From an uncultured Bacteroidota bacterium (GTDB taxonomy: Bacteria; Bacteroidota; Bacteroidia; Flavobacteriales; Flavobacteriaceae): DNA of 64,000 nucleotides. Under the pieces are notes generated by a model. It searched no databases. It worked only from the letters and a program-made list of their open reading frames with translations, and was not told the DNA's origin. Below, one piece after another: positions 50,263 to 60,506 of this stretch (position 1 is its first letter; each line of letters begins with the position of its first letter). Made by a program: the position numbers and the translations under genes. The stretch lies in assembly GCA_902602415.1 (NCBI GenBank), contig CACKQW010000004.1:55497-119496 (forward strand), given 5' to 3'.

Positions 50263-53200
50263 TTGAAAAATAAATTTTTTTTAGATCAGTATAATGAGTC
50301 ATCAATTTTTGATAGTCTCCAGAAATATATTGCTCAAAATCAAAATATAACTCTTAAAGGATTAGTAGGTTCCTCTTTAGCATTTTATTTCTCAAAACTA
50401 ATTGAAGATTTTAGTTTTCAAAATTTTATCATCTTTAAAACTAAAGAAGAATCTTTATACTTTTTGAATGATATTGAATCTTTATTACAAAAAAACAAGA
50501 TTTTTTTCTTTCCAGAATCAAAAAAAGATTTTTATTCTGATCATAAATCTAATAGTTATGACTTGTTACAAAGAACAGAGCTGATAGATTTTTTAAATTC
50601 AAAAAAAGAACAAAGTTATATTGTAGTCACTTACATAAAGGCAATTTGTGAAAACCTAATTGATAAAAATGAATTTAAAAGAAGATCTATCGAGCTTAAT
50701 ATTAATCAAAGTATTTCTTTTGAAGGTTTAAATGAAGAGTTATTTGATCTTGATTTTAGAAGAGAAGATTTTGTTATGGAGCCGGGTGAATTTGCTGTAA
50801 GGGGAGGTATTATTGATATTTTCCCGTTCTCAAGCCAAGTACCATACAGAATTGAATTTTTTGGAGATGAAATTTCTAGAATAAGAGCCTTTGATATTGA
50901 ATCTCAAAGATCAGATAAAAATTTTGAGTCAATAAAAATTGTTTCGAACATATTGATAAATTTAGACAAAGAAAATATTTCAAATATATTTCAAATGATA
51001 GAAAAAAATTGTTTGATATTTCTTGAGGACATTGAAATAATTTCTGACGAATTGAATGATTTCCTTGATTCTCAAAAGGAATTCTTTTCAAAGGCACAAA
51101 AAAAAGAAAAATATATTGAGCCTGAAATACAATTTATTAATGCTAATGTCTTTTTAGAAGCAATAAATAAATTTAAAATTATTGAATTTGACTCTAAAAA
51201 ATCTGATTTGAATTTCAGATTTAATATTTTACCACAACCATCATTTAACAGAAATTTTGATCTATTTACTCAAGACATCAAGAAAAGAATTAAGTACGGT
51301 TTTCGCGTTAATTTATGTTGCACAAACCTACAGCAACAAAAAAGACTTAAACAGATATTAAATGATTTAAATTCAGATTTTATTATTGACCCATTGATTC
51401 TTCCAGTGTCTAAAGGATTCATTGATAATAATGAAAAAATTGTTTTTTATACAGATCATCAAATTTTTGAAAGATATCATAAGTTTAAATTAAGAAGGAG
51501 GTATAAAAATCATTTATCAATTGCTTTGAAACAAATTAACAATCTCAAAAAAGGAGATTTTGTAACTCATATTGATCACGGGATTGGAAAATATGTTGGA
51601 TTAGAAAAAATTGATGTGGATGGTAATATGCAAGAATCTATAAAATTGATATATGGAGATAGAGATATATTATACTTAAGTATACACTCTCTGCATAAGA
51701 TTTCTAAGTATTCAGGAAAAGATGGAAAAAATCCAAAAATATATAAGCTAGGTAGTAAAGCATGGGCATTATTAAAACAAAAAACAAAAAAGAATGTAAA
51801 GAAGATTGCCTATGACCTTATCAAGGTGTATGCTGAAAGAAAACAAAAAAAAGGCTACAAGTATGATGAAGATAGTTATTTGCAAAATGAATTAGAAGCA
51901 TCTTTCATTTATGAAGATACTGAAGATCAAAACAGAGTAACGCTGGACATAAAAAAAGATATGGAAAGTGATCAACCCATGGACAGACTAATTTGTGGTG
52001 ATGTCGGCTTTGGAAAAACGGAATTAGCTATTAGAGCAGCCTTTAAAGCGGTTGATAATAATAAGCAAGTTGCTGTCCTAGTACCAACTACCATACTTGC
52101 TTTTCAGCATTTTAAAACTTTTTCATCAAGATTAAAAGAATTTCCAGTTTCTGTGAATTATTTAAACAGGTTTAAAACAAATAAAGAAAAAGGGGAAATA
52201 ATTAATAATATTAATAGTGGAAAAATTGACATTATAATTGGAACTCATCAACTTGTCAATGATAAAATATCATTCAAAGATTTAGGATTATTAATAATTG
52301 ATGAGGAACAAAAGTTTGGAGTCAATGTTAAAGATAAACTTAAATCATTAAGAAAAAATATTGATGTTTTGACCCTCTCTGCAACTCCTATTCCAAGGAC
52401 ATTGCAGTTTAGCCTTATGTCTGCAAGAGATTTATCATTGATAACAACTCCGCCTCCAAATAGATATCCAATAAAAACTAGTGTTACAAGATTTGATAAA
52501 AAGATGCTTACAAAAGCTATCCGATATGAAATCGAAAGGGGAGGACAAGTATTTTTTGTGAACAATAAAATTCAAAATATAGAGGAAATTGCGTCACTTT
52601 TAAAATCTCTTGTTCCTGAATCTAGAATAGCAGTTGCACATGGGAGAATAACTGGCAAAAAACTTGAATCTTTAATGATAAGATTCATAAATAATGAATT
52701 TGATGTTTTGGTTAGTACAACTATTATTGAAAGCGGTTTAGATGTTCCAAATGCTAATACTATTTTTATTAATAATGCAAATAATTTTGGATTAAGTGAT
52801 TTACATCAAATGCGAGGAAGGGTAGGAAGAAGTAATAAAAAAGCATTCTGCTATTTAATTACCCCTGAGTTTAATAAAATGTCTGATGAAGCTAAAAAAA
52901 GAATAACTGCATTAGAATATTACTCTGATTTGGGAAGTGGTTTTAATATTGCAATGAAAGATCTTGAAATTCGAGGAGCAGGCGATTTACTTGGTGGTGA
53001 GCAAAGTGGATTCATAAATGAGATGGGATTTGAAACATATCAAAAAATATTAGATGAAGCAATTAATGAATTAAGAAACTCTGAATTTCATGACATTGAA
53101 TTCAATATGGATAATACAAAAAGTGCAGCAAAGGTTATTTTTGAAACAGACTTAAATTTAATGTTTCCAAATTATTATATAAATAGTAATTCAGAAAGGC

Positions 53201-53583
53201 TAGATTTATACACAAGACTGAGTAAGATTTCAAATCAATCAGATTTAACAAATTTCGAAAACGAGTTAATTGATCGTTTTGGAAAAATTCCTACTGAATC
53301 AATTAATTTATTGAAGAGCATTAAGCTACGTTGGCTAGCTGATAGTTTAAATATCGACAAAATTATTCTGAAAAAAGGATATATGATATGCCATATAAAA
53401 AATATCATGTCATCACATGAAAGTAATAATGTCCAAATGTTTCTCAAGTACTCTAGAATTAATAAAAATATTTCTTTTAAAGAGAAAAAAGTAGAAAACC
53501 TAAGCAAACTAATTTTGAGGATTCCAAATATAAAAAATATAGAAAGTGCATTGGAAGTATTAAAAAGTATTAAATCTAATTAG
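50263..53583 (+). CDS. mfd: Transcription-repair coupling factor Mfd
   Basis: Removes RNA polymerase stalled at DNA damage and recruits UvrA. The 1106-residue protein has the UvrB-like N-terminal region (VMEPGEFAVRGGIIDIFPF, about 169-187), the RNA-polymerase-interacting CarD-like domain (GDFVTHIDHGIGKYVGLEKI, about 433-452) and the RecG-like motor with Walker A GDVGFGKTE (about 578-586), DEEQKFG, LSATPIPRTLQFS and QMRGRVGRS. A TRCF C-terminal domain ends the protein. The start is TTG. It overlaps the convergent LD-carboxypeptidase gene by 8 bp. Confidence 0.97.
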   Translation: MKNKFFLDQYNESSIFDSLQKYIAQNQNITLKGLVGSSLAFYFSKLIEDFSFQNFIIFKTKEESLYFLNDIESLLQKNKIFFFPESKKDFYSDHKSNSYDLLQRTELIDFLNSKKEQSYIVVTYIKAICENLIDKNEFKRRSIELNINQSISFEGLNEELFDLDFRREDFVMEPGEFAVRGGIIDIFPFSSQVPYRIEFFGDEISRIRAFDIESQRSDKNFESIKIVSNILINLDKENISNIFQMIEKNCLIFLEDIEIISDELNDFLDSQKEFFSKAQKKEKYIEPEIQFINANVFLEAINKFKIIEFDSKKSDLNFRFNILPQPSFNRNFDLFTQDIKKRIKYGFRVNLCCTNLQQQKRLKQILNDLNSDFIIDPLILPVSKGFIDNNEKIVFYTDHQIFERYHKFKLRRRYKNHLSIALKQINNLKKGDFVTHIDHGIGKYVGLEKIDVDGNMQESIKLIYGDRDILYLSIHSLHKISKYSGKDGKNPKIYKLGSKAWALLKQKTKKNVKKIAYDLIKVYAERKQKKGYKYDEDSYLQNELEASFIYEDTEDQNRVTLDIKKDMESDQPMDRLICGDVGFGKTELAIRAAFKAVDNNKQVAVLVPTTILAFQHFKTFSSRLKEFPVSVNYLNRFKTNKEKGEIINNINSGKIDIIIGTHQLVNDKISFKDLGLLIIDEEQKFGVNVKDKLKSLRKNIDVLTLSATPIPRTLQFSLMSARDLSLITTPPPNRYPIKTSVTRFDKKMLTKAIRYEIERGGQVFFVNNKIQNIEEIASLLKSLVPESRIAVAHGRITGKKLESLMIRFINNEFDVLVSTTIIESGLDVPNANTIFINNANNFGLSDLHQMRGRVGRSNKKAFCYLITPEFNKMSDEAKKRITALEYYSDLGSGFNIAMKDLEIRGAGDLLGGEQSGFINEMGFETYQKILDEAINELRNSEFHDIEFNMDNTKSAAKVIFETDLNLMFPNYYINSNSERLDLYTRLSKISNQSDLTNFENELIDRFGKIPTESINLLKSIKLRWLADSLNIDKIILKKGYMICHIKNIMSSHESNNVQMFLKYSRINKNISFKEKKVENLSKLILRIPNIKNIESALEVLKSIKSN

Positions 53584-54571
53584 AGAACCTGATTTCACTT
53601 ATATTTTCACTAACACTAATCTGAACATTTCTTCCAAAAATTAAAGGTAAATTTTGCTGTCCGTGACCAGCTGGAAATCCGTACATAACAGGAAAATTAT
53701 AATCTTCTACAATTTCGTTAATAATTTCATATAAATTTTTTCCAAATTTTGTTTCATTTTTTTTGATGTCAGTAAAATCTCCAACAATCAATCCACTACA
53801 TTTACTAAAATAGTCAGCACGCTTTAGTGAATGCAGCATTCTATCTATGTGATAAAGATATTCGCCAACGTCTTCAATAAAAATAATCTTGTTAGTTGTA
53901 TCAATAGAGGATTTAGATTGTAGTAAACTTTGCAACAATGTTAGGTTTCCCCCAACTAACTTGCCACTTGCCTCACCAATTATATTATATTCATGACCCT
54001 CAATTATATATTCCAATTCACCTTCTTCAAAAAGAATATCTTTTAATTTATTTATTGAGTCATCGTCTACAGAAATATCTTCTAAACTTTTACACATGAC
54101 ACCGTGTAAGGATTCAACTCCTAAGTTGTGAATATCGTTGTGAATGGCCGTTATATCTGAGTACCCTATCACCCATTTGGGATATTTTAATAAATTTTCA
54201 TAATTAATATTGTCGATAATTCTCATAGCACCATACCCCCCTCTTGCACACCAAATTGCTTTTATTGTATTATCATCAATTGCATTTTGAAAATCCTTTT
54301 CTCTATTGATGTCTGCTGATGAAAAATGCCCGTAACTTTCATAAATAGTTGATCCAAGTACTACGTTTAGTCCCCAGCTTTCCATAAGATTAATAGATTT
54401 GTCCATATACTTATCATAATCTTTTAAAACACCAGATGGAGCAATAATTGAAATTGTATCACCAATTTTTAAATTTTCTGGTTTAATAAGTCTGTCCATT
54501 TTGTAAGATGTTTGTGAAAAGCCTAAAGAAAGGATGAAAAATGTAATTACAAAAAAAAAATTTACTTTCAT
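53576..54571 (-). CDS. S66-family LD-carboxypeptidase (murein tetrapeptide carboxypeptidase)
   Basis: The 331-residue protein has a signal peptide (1-19, ending LGFSQ) and then the S66 domain: KIGDTISIIAPSG, WCARGGYGAMRIID, the catalytic Ser in WVIGYSDITAIH (about residue 135) and PAGHGQQNLPL with the catalytic His. These enzymes trim the terminal D-Ala of peptidoglycan peptides during recycling. A signal peptide is unusual for cytoplasmic LdcA but common in Bacteroidota homologues. An adjacent metG is divergent. Confidence 0.92.
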   Translation of the reverse strand: MKVNFFFVITFFILSLGFSQTSYKMDRLIKPENLKIGDTISIIAPSGVLKDYDKYMDKSINLMESWGLNVVLGSTIYESYGHFSSADINREKDFQNAIDDNTIKAIWCARGGYGAMRIIDNINYENLLKYPKWVIGYSDITAIHNDIHNLGVESLHGVMCKSLEDISVDDDSINKLKDILFEEGELEYIIEGHEYNIIGEASGKLVGGNLTLLQSLLQSKSSIDTTNKIIFIEDVGEYLYHIDRMLHSLKRADYFSKCSGLIVGDFTDIKKNETKFGKNLYEIINEIVEDYNFPVMYGFPAGHGQQNLPLIFGRNVQISVSENISEIRFSN

Positions 54572-54647
54572 TAACTAAATTTTAAATAATAACATCTAAT
54601 TATCCTTATTTGTAAAATTGTTACTTTTACTAATATAAAAATTATTC

Positions 54648-56339
54648 TTGAGTAAAACCTTTACGATAACCGCAGCTCTTCCTTATACAAATGGACCCAT
54701 TCATATTGGACATCTAGCGGGTGTTTACATTCCAGCGGATATATATGCTAGGTTTCTCAGAATTAAGGGTAATGATGTTGCGTTTATTTGTGGAAGTGAT
54801 GAGCATGGAGTTCCAATTACATTGAAGGCTAAAAAAGAAAACTTAACCCCTCAAAAAATTGTTGATAGGTATCACAAAATTATTAAGGATAGCTTTGATG
54901 AATTTGGAATTTCCTTTGACAATTATTCGAGAACTTCAAATAAGATTCATCATAAAGTTGCATCAGACTTTTTTATAAGACTAAATGATAAAAATTGTTT
55001 TGAGGAAAAAGAAACTGATCAATACTATGATTCCAAAGAGAATCAATTTTTAGCCGATAGATTCATTATTGGAACATGTCCTAAGTGTGGTCACTCTGAA
55101 GCATATGGTGATCAGTGTGAAAAATGTGGAGCAAGTTTAAATCCAGCGGATCTTATTAGTCCAAGATCAGCTATTTCTGGGAATAAGCCAGACTTGAAAA
55201 AAACCAAACATTGGTATTTAAAACTTGATCAATTTCAAGATTTTTTAAGTGATTGGATCTTAACAAAAAATAAAGATTCTTGGAAGTCAAATGTTATTGG
55301 ACAGTGTAAGTCATGGCTTGATGAAGGGCTTAAACCAAGGGCTGTAACCCGAGATTTAGATTGGGGTGTTCCTGTACCAATTTCAAATGCTGAAGGTAAA
55401 GTTTTATATGTTTGGTTTGATGCTCCAATAGGCTACATTTCATCCACAATTGAGTGGGCAGAAAAAAATAAAATAAATTGGGAAAAATTTTGGAAAGATT
55501 CCAAAACTGAGTTGGTACATTTCATTGGCAAAGATAATATAGTTTTTCACTGTATAATTTTTCCATCAATGCTCCAAGCGCATGGAGAATTTATTCTGCC
55601 AAAAAATGTACCTGCAAATGAATTTTTAAATTTAGAGGGTTCAAAAATTTCAACCTCAAAAAATTGGGCAGTATGGCTGCCAGATTACTTAAAAGATTTT
55701 CCCAATCAACAAGATGTTTTGAGATATGTTTTGACCATTAATGCTCCAGAAAATAAGGATAATGATTTTACGTGGAGCGACTTTCAGTTAAGAAATAATA
55801 GCGAATTAGTTGCTATATTGGGAAATTTTATAAATCGTGTAACTATTCTTACTAAGAAATATTATGACTACAATATTCCTAAAGCAGAAAATATTCAAGA
55901 TTCAGATTTTAATTTGTTAAATGACATTAAGCTAAATATCATTGAAATTGAAAAACTAATCATGAACTTTAAATTTAGAGAGGCATGTTTTGAATTTATG
56001 AAAATAGCACGTTCAGGAAATAAGTACCTTGCTGATCAAGAACCATGGAAATTAATTAAATCTGACCCACTTAGAGTAAAAACTATTATGTTCGTTGCTT
56101 TACAAATTAGCGCAATAATTTCTATTGTTTCTGAACCGTTTGTTCCAAATACATCTAAAAAAATTAAGAAAATTCTTAACCATGAAAATCATGGTTTTTT
56201 ATGGAACTGGGATCAGTTAAATGAGCAAAAATTTCTAATCAAATCTGGTGTTAAAATTAATGAACCTGAACTACTATTTTCAAGAATTGAGGATGAGCAA
56301 ATTGAAAATCAATTAGCAAAACTAAAATATAAAAACTAA
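54648..56339 (+). CDS. metG: Methionine--tRNA ligase, short form without C-terminal tRNA-binding domain
   Basis: Class I synthetase of 563 residues. It has HIGH (IHIGHLAG, about 17-24), the zinc-knuckle region [18 protein letters not shown] (about 145-162), KISTSKNW as the KMSKS equivalent (about 338) and the [15 protein letters not shown] block. The anticodon-binding domain follows ([14 protein letters not shown]). Flavobacterial MetG usually runs to about 690 residues with a Trbp111-like C-terminal domain, but this one stops at the end of the anticodon-binding domain. The next gene begins 3 bp later on the other strand, so no lost fragment follows. The start is TTG. Confidence 0.95.
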   Translation: MSKTFTITAALPYTNGPIHIGHLAGVYIPADIYARFLRIKGNDVAFICGSDEHGVPITLKAKKENLTPQKIVDRYHKIIKDSFDEFGISFDNYSRTSNKIHHKVASDFFIRLNDKNCFEEKETDQYYDSKENQFLADRFIIGTCPKCGHSEAYGDQCEKCGASLNPADLISPRSAISGNKPDLKKTKHWYLKLDQFQDFLSDWILTKNKDSWKSNVIGQCKSWLDEGLKPRAVTRDLDWGVPVPISNAEGKVLYVWFDAPIGYISSTIEWAEKNKINWEKFWKDSKTELVHFIGKDNIVFHCIIFPSMLQAHGEFILPKNVPANEFLNLEGSKISTSKNWAVWLPDYLKDFPNQQDVLRYVLTINAPENKDNDFTWSDFQLRNNSELVAILGNFINRVTILTKKYYDYNIPKAENIQDSDFNLLNDIKLNIIEIEKLIMNFKFREACFEFMKIARSGNKYLADQEPWKLIKSDPLRVKTIMFVALQISAIISIVSEPFVPNTSKKIKKILNHENHGFLWNWDQLNEQKFLIKSGVKINEPELLFSRIEDEQIENQLAKLKYKN

Positions 56340-56342
56340 GTT

Positions 56343-58016
56343 TTACTCCCAAATTACTTTACTATCATTATTGTGCCAATTGCTGTAGTTTACTTTATAT
56401 TTATTATCCACATTTCCTCTCTTGATTTTCATGGTTGGAGTCAGTATAGTGTTTTCCGGAGTCCAATCATCTTTACAAATAATTATTGTGGAAACTCGTT
56501 TATGACTTACAGAATTTGAATTTATTTTTTCTAATTCTGATTCAAGAATTCTGGTCAATTCTTTTTTATCTTCATTTTTTCCATTTTCAGAAAGGTTAGC
56601 AAGTAAAATTGGCTGAGGAATATCAAGACCTACGATACACATCTGTCCAAGTTGTGATATTTCACTAAATAAAACTTCAATCTTTGCAGGATCAATAAAT
56701 TCACCTTTACTTGTCTTAAAAGTATCTTTTACTCTTCCAGTAATAAACAGATGACCATCATCATCAATATATCCTTTGTCTCCTGTATGTAACCAACCAT
56801 TTTTGATAGTATTATTGGTTGTTTCTTTATCGTTGTAGTAACCGAGCATTACATAAGGACCTCTCATTAAAATTTCTTCAGTGTCTTTATCAATCTTTAT
56901 TTCAACATTAGGTTGTACTTTACCTACTGAACCAGGCTTATTAAAATTATTACCAGGGATTTGTGTAGTAATAGCACAATTTTCTGTCATTCCATACCCA
57001 ACTGTTATATTGACACCAATTTTTCTAAACCAATTTCTTTGAGAGACTTGCATGGCAGCAGCACCAGAAACAACTACTTTAGCCTTGCTTAATCCTAACT
57101 TCTTTTTTAAAATATGTCTTATCAATGAGGAAACAAATGGGATTGAGAGTAAAATATTAAGTTTTTTCTGATCAAATTTGGATAGAATTGCACCCTGAAA
57201 TTTCGTGTAAATTCTAGGTACTCCAAAAAAAACACTTGGTTGGATCTCCTGAAGATTTTTAACAAAAGTATCAATTGACTCGGTAAAAGAAATAGTTCCA
57301 CCATTTTTAAATGCAGTGAATTCAATAGCTATCCTTTCAGCAATATGGTTCATTGGCAGATAGGAAAAAAATCTATTATTCCCTTTAAAATCTACACCTA
57401 AGGGATTATATTCCTTGGTATACATGATGTCAGTACTTTGATTAGTGTCAAAAGTTAAAACAACCCCTTTGGGGTTGCCTGTTGTTCCAGAAGTGAAAAT
57501 TATTGTCCATATATCACTCAGTTTTGGGTGAAAATCCTCTTCTTGAGGACTAAATCTATTGATAAATTCATCCCACTGATATCCTTCATCAACTTTGGAA
57601 TTATTTTCATAATGTGGAAATGCTATTATTGGCATTTCTTTTTTAACTCCTTTTCTTATTTCATCCCAATTTTCCAGTTTCCCCACAAATAGTGCTTTAA
57701 CATCACCAAATTCAAGTAGATTTTCAATTTCATTTGATCTCAGATTTGGAAAAAAAGGAACTGAAATGTAGCCAGCCATAATTATAGCTAGATCCGCTAT
57801 TATCCATTCTCTACAGTTTTTGGAAATTAAGCCAATGTGGCTGCCTTTTTTTAAATTTAGACTCTTTAAACCAGTAGCAAGTTTTCTGGCCATTATCCCA
57901 GTTTCTCCCCATGTGTATTCTTCCCACTTGTCTCCAAACGGTTGTCTTAAAAAAGGTTTATTTTTTAATTTTTTTTCCCAATCATAAAATCTAAAATGGT
58001 ATATATCTGAAGACAT
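56343..58016 (-). CDS. Long-chain acyl-CoA synthetase (AMP-binding, FadD-like)
   Basis: The 557-residue ANL enzyme activates fatty acids with ATP and CoA. The AMP-binding loop is IIFTSGTTGNPKGVVLTFD (about 170-188). The adenine motif is VGYGMTENCAITTQ, and the hinge block is GWLHTGDKGYIDDDGHLFITGRVKDTFKTSKGEFIDP in part (about 410-446). Length is slightly short for long-chain members (~600). The 3' end is 3 bp from metG. Substrate chain length is not proven. Confidence 0.9.
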   Translation of the reverse strand: MSSDIYHFRFYDWEKKLKNKPFLRQPFGDKWEEYTWGETGIMARKLATGLKSLNLKKGSHIGLISKNCREWIIADLAIIMAGYISVPFFPNLRSNEIENLLEFGDVKALFVGKLENWDEIRKGVKKEMPIIAFPHYENNSKVDEGYQWDEFINRFSPQEEDFHPKLSDIWTIIFTSGTTGNPKGVVLTFDTNQSTDIMYTKEYNPLGVDFKGNNRFFSYLPMNHIAERIAIEFTAFKNGGTISFTESIDTFVKNLQEIQPSVFFGVPRIYTKFQGAILSKFDQKKLNILLSIPFVSSLIRHILKKKLGLSKAKVVVSGAAAMQVSQRNWFRKIGVNITVGYGMTENCAITTQIPGNNFNKPGSVGKVQPNVEIKIDKDTEEILMRGPYVMLGYYNDKETTNNTIKNGWLHTGDKGYIDDDGHLFITGRVKDTFKTSKGEFIDPAKIEVLFSEISQLGQMCIVGLDIPQPILLANLSENGKNEDKKELTRILESELEKINSNSVSHKRVSTIIICKDDWTPENTILTPTMKIKRGNVDNKYKVNYSNWHNNDSKVIWE

Positions 58017-58082
58017 AATTTAGTTTGTTTGTTTTTCTCAAATTACAAAAAAATTGAATCTTATTATTAAAAAATAAACAGA

Positions 58083-59534
58083 TTATAATAAAGGTATTAG
58101 TTCTTTGCTAAGATCAAATACGTATGGCAAAATATAGTATACAATTAGTGTTATGATGATTATAGAAAATAAATTCATCCATACGCCCTTTTTAAACATA
58201 TCTTCTATCTTTAAGAGACCAGATCCAAAAACAATAGCATTGGGGGGAGTTGCAACAGGTAGCATAAATGCACATGAAGCAGCCAATGTTGCACTAACGA
58301 GTAAAAAGTATGGATGAATATTAATTGCCAAAGCCATTGTTACCAACACTGGAAGCAACATAGCTGTCGTAGCCATATTTGATGTCAATTCTGTTAGTAA
58401 ATTAATTGATGCTACAATTATTAATATTAATAAAAATAGAGAAACTCCATCCATAGTTGATAATAGATTAGCTATCCATAGTGCTAATCCGCTTTTACCA
58501 AATGCTGAGGCAATAGCCATTCCACCTCCAAATAATAATAATATTCCCCAAGGCAATTTAACAGTGTCCTCCCAATTCAGTAAAGGTTTATTTTTTTTAT
58601 CAGGAATTATAAAAAGTGCAATTGCAAAAGTGATAGCAATAATTGTATCATCTAAAAAGGGAATAATTTTTACAAGTTGCTTTCTAAATATCCAGCCTAA
58701 GGCCGTCATACCAAAAATGACAGCAACTTTAAATTCTTCATTTGAAAATTTACCTAATTTTTTAAGTTGATTATTGATTTCTTGTTTTCCTGAGATCTGA
58801 TTTTTGTCTTCAAATGAAAAAGCAATTTTTGTAAGATAAATCCAACAAATTGTTAGCAAAAATAATGAAACTGGTAACCCAAATATTGACCATTCAAGCA
58901 TACTTATTTCAATTCCGTAACTTTCTTTCACTACACCAGCAAAAATCATATTCGGAGGAGTCCCAATCAATGTAGCCATTCCTCCGATAGAGGCACTGTA
59001 TGCAATTGCTATCATCAATGATTTTCCAAAGTTCACATTCTCATCAGTATTTTTATTTTCTGAAACTTTTGAAATAATAGCCATCCCAACAGGCAGTATC
59101 ATAATTGTTGTAGCGGTATTAGAGATAAACATTGATAATATCGCTGTTGCTATCATGAAACCTAAAATTATTCTTGATTTTTTAGTTCCAGTAAATTTTA
59201 TAATGTTCAGCGCAACTCTTTTGTGTAAATTCCATTTTTCGATTGCTAATGCAATGATAAAACCACCCACAAAAAGAAAGACTAAATTGTGTCCGTATGA
59301 TGCTGTTGTTGATTTAATATCAAGACCGCCGGTTAGGGGAAATAACACAATGGGCAGAAGAGCAGTAACTGAAATTGGAATACATTCCGTTATCCACCAA
59401 ACTGCAATCCAAATAGTGGAGGCCAAAATGCTTTTAGCTTCTGGGTTTAAATTTTCGGGATTAAAAAATAACATCACCAGAACAAATAAAAGTGGTCCAA
59501 GAATTAATCCAATTTTTTTCTTTGAAATTCCCAT
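58083..59534 (-). CDS. DASS-family (SLC13) sodium:anion symporter
   Basis: Membrane transporter of 483 residues with about 11 helices. The two SNT-type sodium-binding motifs are present: SNTATTIMILPVG (about 137-149) and SNMATTAMLLPV (about 395, with Met for Thr). Other conserved stretches are WWITECIPISVTALLPIVLFP and PVATPPNAIVFGSG. Family members carry dicarboxylates, sulfate or citrate. The substrate cannot be assigned here. It shares the strand with an esterase upstream whose stop abuts its start. Confidence 0.9.
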   Translation of the reverse strand: MGISKKKIGLILGPLLFVLVMLFFNPENLNPEAKSILASTIWIAVWWITECIPISVTALLPIVLFPLTGGLDIKSTTASYGHNLVFLFVGGFIIALAIEKWNLHKRVALNIIKFTGTKKSRIILGFMIATAILSMFISNTATTIMILPVGMAIISKVSENKNTDENVNFGKSLMIAIAYSASIGGMATLIGTPPNMIFAGVVKESYGIEISMLEWSIFGLPVSLFLLTICWIYLTKIAFSFEDKNQISGKQEINNQLKKLGKFSNEEFKVAVIFGMTALGWIFRKQLVKIIPFLDDTIIAITFAIALFIIPDKKNKPLLNWEDTVKLPWGILLLFGGGMAIASAFGKSGLALWIANLLSTMDGVSLFLLILIIVASINLLTELTSNMATTAMLLPVLVTMALAINIHPYFLLVSATLAASCAFMLPVATPPNAIVFGSGLLKIEDMFKKGVWMNLFSIIIITLIVYYILPYVFDLSKELIPLL

Positions 59535-60458
59535 TTAATTATTAATAAGGTTTAAAGCAAATTGTAAGCTTGGTAGCCATGAGTGATTGGTATTTGGGAT
59601 AATATCTAAATTCCAATTAAAATCATAGTTGTTTTCTGAAGCAATATTACTTGAAACATTGTAAAAGTGTACTGCCCTTTCAATTCTGGTAATTCCCTGA
59701 GCATCGGCATAATCGTTTCTTCTCAGCCCATATGCATTCGGGTTATTGTCAAGTTCACCAACAATAAAATAAATCTTTTTAGAGAATAAATTTTCAATGT
59801 TGTTAAAATCAAGTATACTATTTCCAAAACCATAAGGAAAATCAATATTGGTATCAATGACTGTATACCAGCCAGGAGCAGCTACTATAGCTTTTGAAAA
59901 TCTAGCCTCAGGTTTAAATAAAATAAATCTTTGTACAAATTGACCGCCAGCAGAAAAACCAATAATATTATAATTTTCTTCAGAAAGGTTTAATGTACTA
60001 TTTAGAGAATCAAACAGTGGTTCAATTAAAGAAAATGTCCAATCATTTTCATCATTTAATGTTTGCTCACTTGGATTATCTCCATCTTCATACACATTAC
60101 CCAATATATATTGATCACCCAATGAAAAATTAGTTGCATCAATCTTTGGTGCAATTATGATATAATTATACTGATTTGCAGCTGAAATCATACTATTCCT
60201 AACCCCTTCAGCGTCCCGTCCTCCTCCATGCATGGCAAAAAAGATTTTAGATTCATTGTTATAGTTGTTTGGAACATAATAATAAACTTCAATTTCAACA
60301 TCTCGAAGTGGATATAAAAACACACCGCTTCCGTTTTGTATCTCAGAAATAATTTGCGGGGTTATATTCGAAGTAAAAGTTATCTCAGATTTTTTACAGG
60401 ATATGAAAAAAATAAAAAAACATACTGTAAAGAAAATTTTAAAAAATGTTTTTAGCAT
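59535..60458 (-). CDS. Lipoprotein alpha/beta hydrolase (PHB-depolymerase/esterase-like)
   Basis: The 307-residue protein has a lipobox ending FFISC (Cys near 19). An alpha/beta-hydrolase domain shows the oxyanion motif IFFAMHGGGRDAEGV, the nucleophile elbow GFSAGGQF (Ser near 168) and a likely catalytic His in IPNTNHSWLPSL. It resembles the esterase at 19623 in layout but lacks the T9SS tail. The substrate is unknown. The stop touches the start of the DASS gene, so the two probably form an operon. The ATG at 60458 was chosen for the signal peptide MLKTFFKIFF. Confidence 0.82.
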   Translation of the reverse strand: MLKTFFKIFFTVCFFIFFISCKKSEITFTSNITPQIISEIQNGSGVFLYPLRDVEIEVYYYVPNNYNNESKIFFAMHGGGRDAEGVRNSMISAANQYNYIIIAPKIDATNFSLGDQYILGNVYEDGDNPSEQTLNDENDWTFSLIEPLFDSLNSTLNLSEENYNIIGFSAGGQFVQRFILFKPEARFSKAIVAAPGWYTVIDTNIDFPYGFGNSILDFNNIENLFSKKIYFIVGELDNNPNAYGLRRNDYADAQGITRIERAVHFYNVSSNIASENNYDFNWNLDIIPNTNHSWLPSLQFALNLINN

Positions 60459-60506
60459 TATTTTTTTATATTTTAGTGTAAACATAAATAAAAATACACA
60501 TTAAAA

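Noticed and set aside
56320..56345. Frameshift or truncation splitting a longer metG
   Set aside because: The stop is followed within 3 bp by a complete gene on the other strand. No frame downstream encodes a Trbp111-like domain, so a short natural form is the simpler reading.
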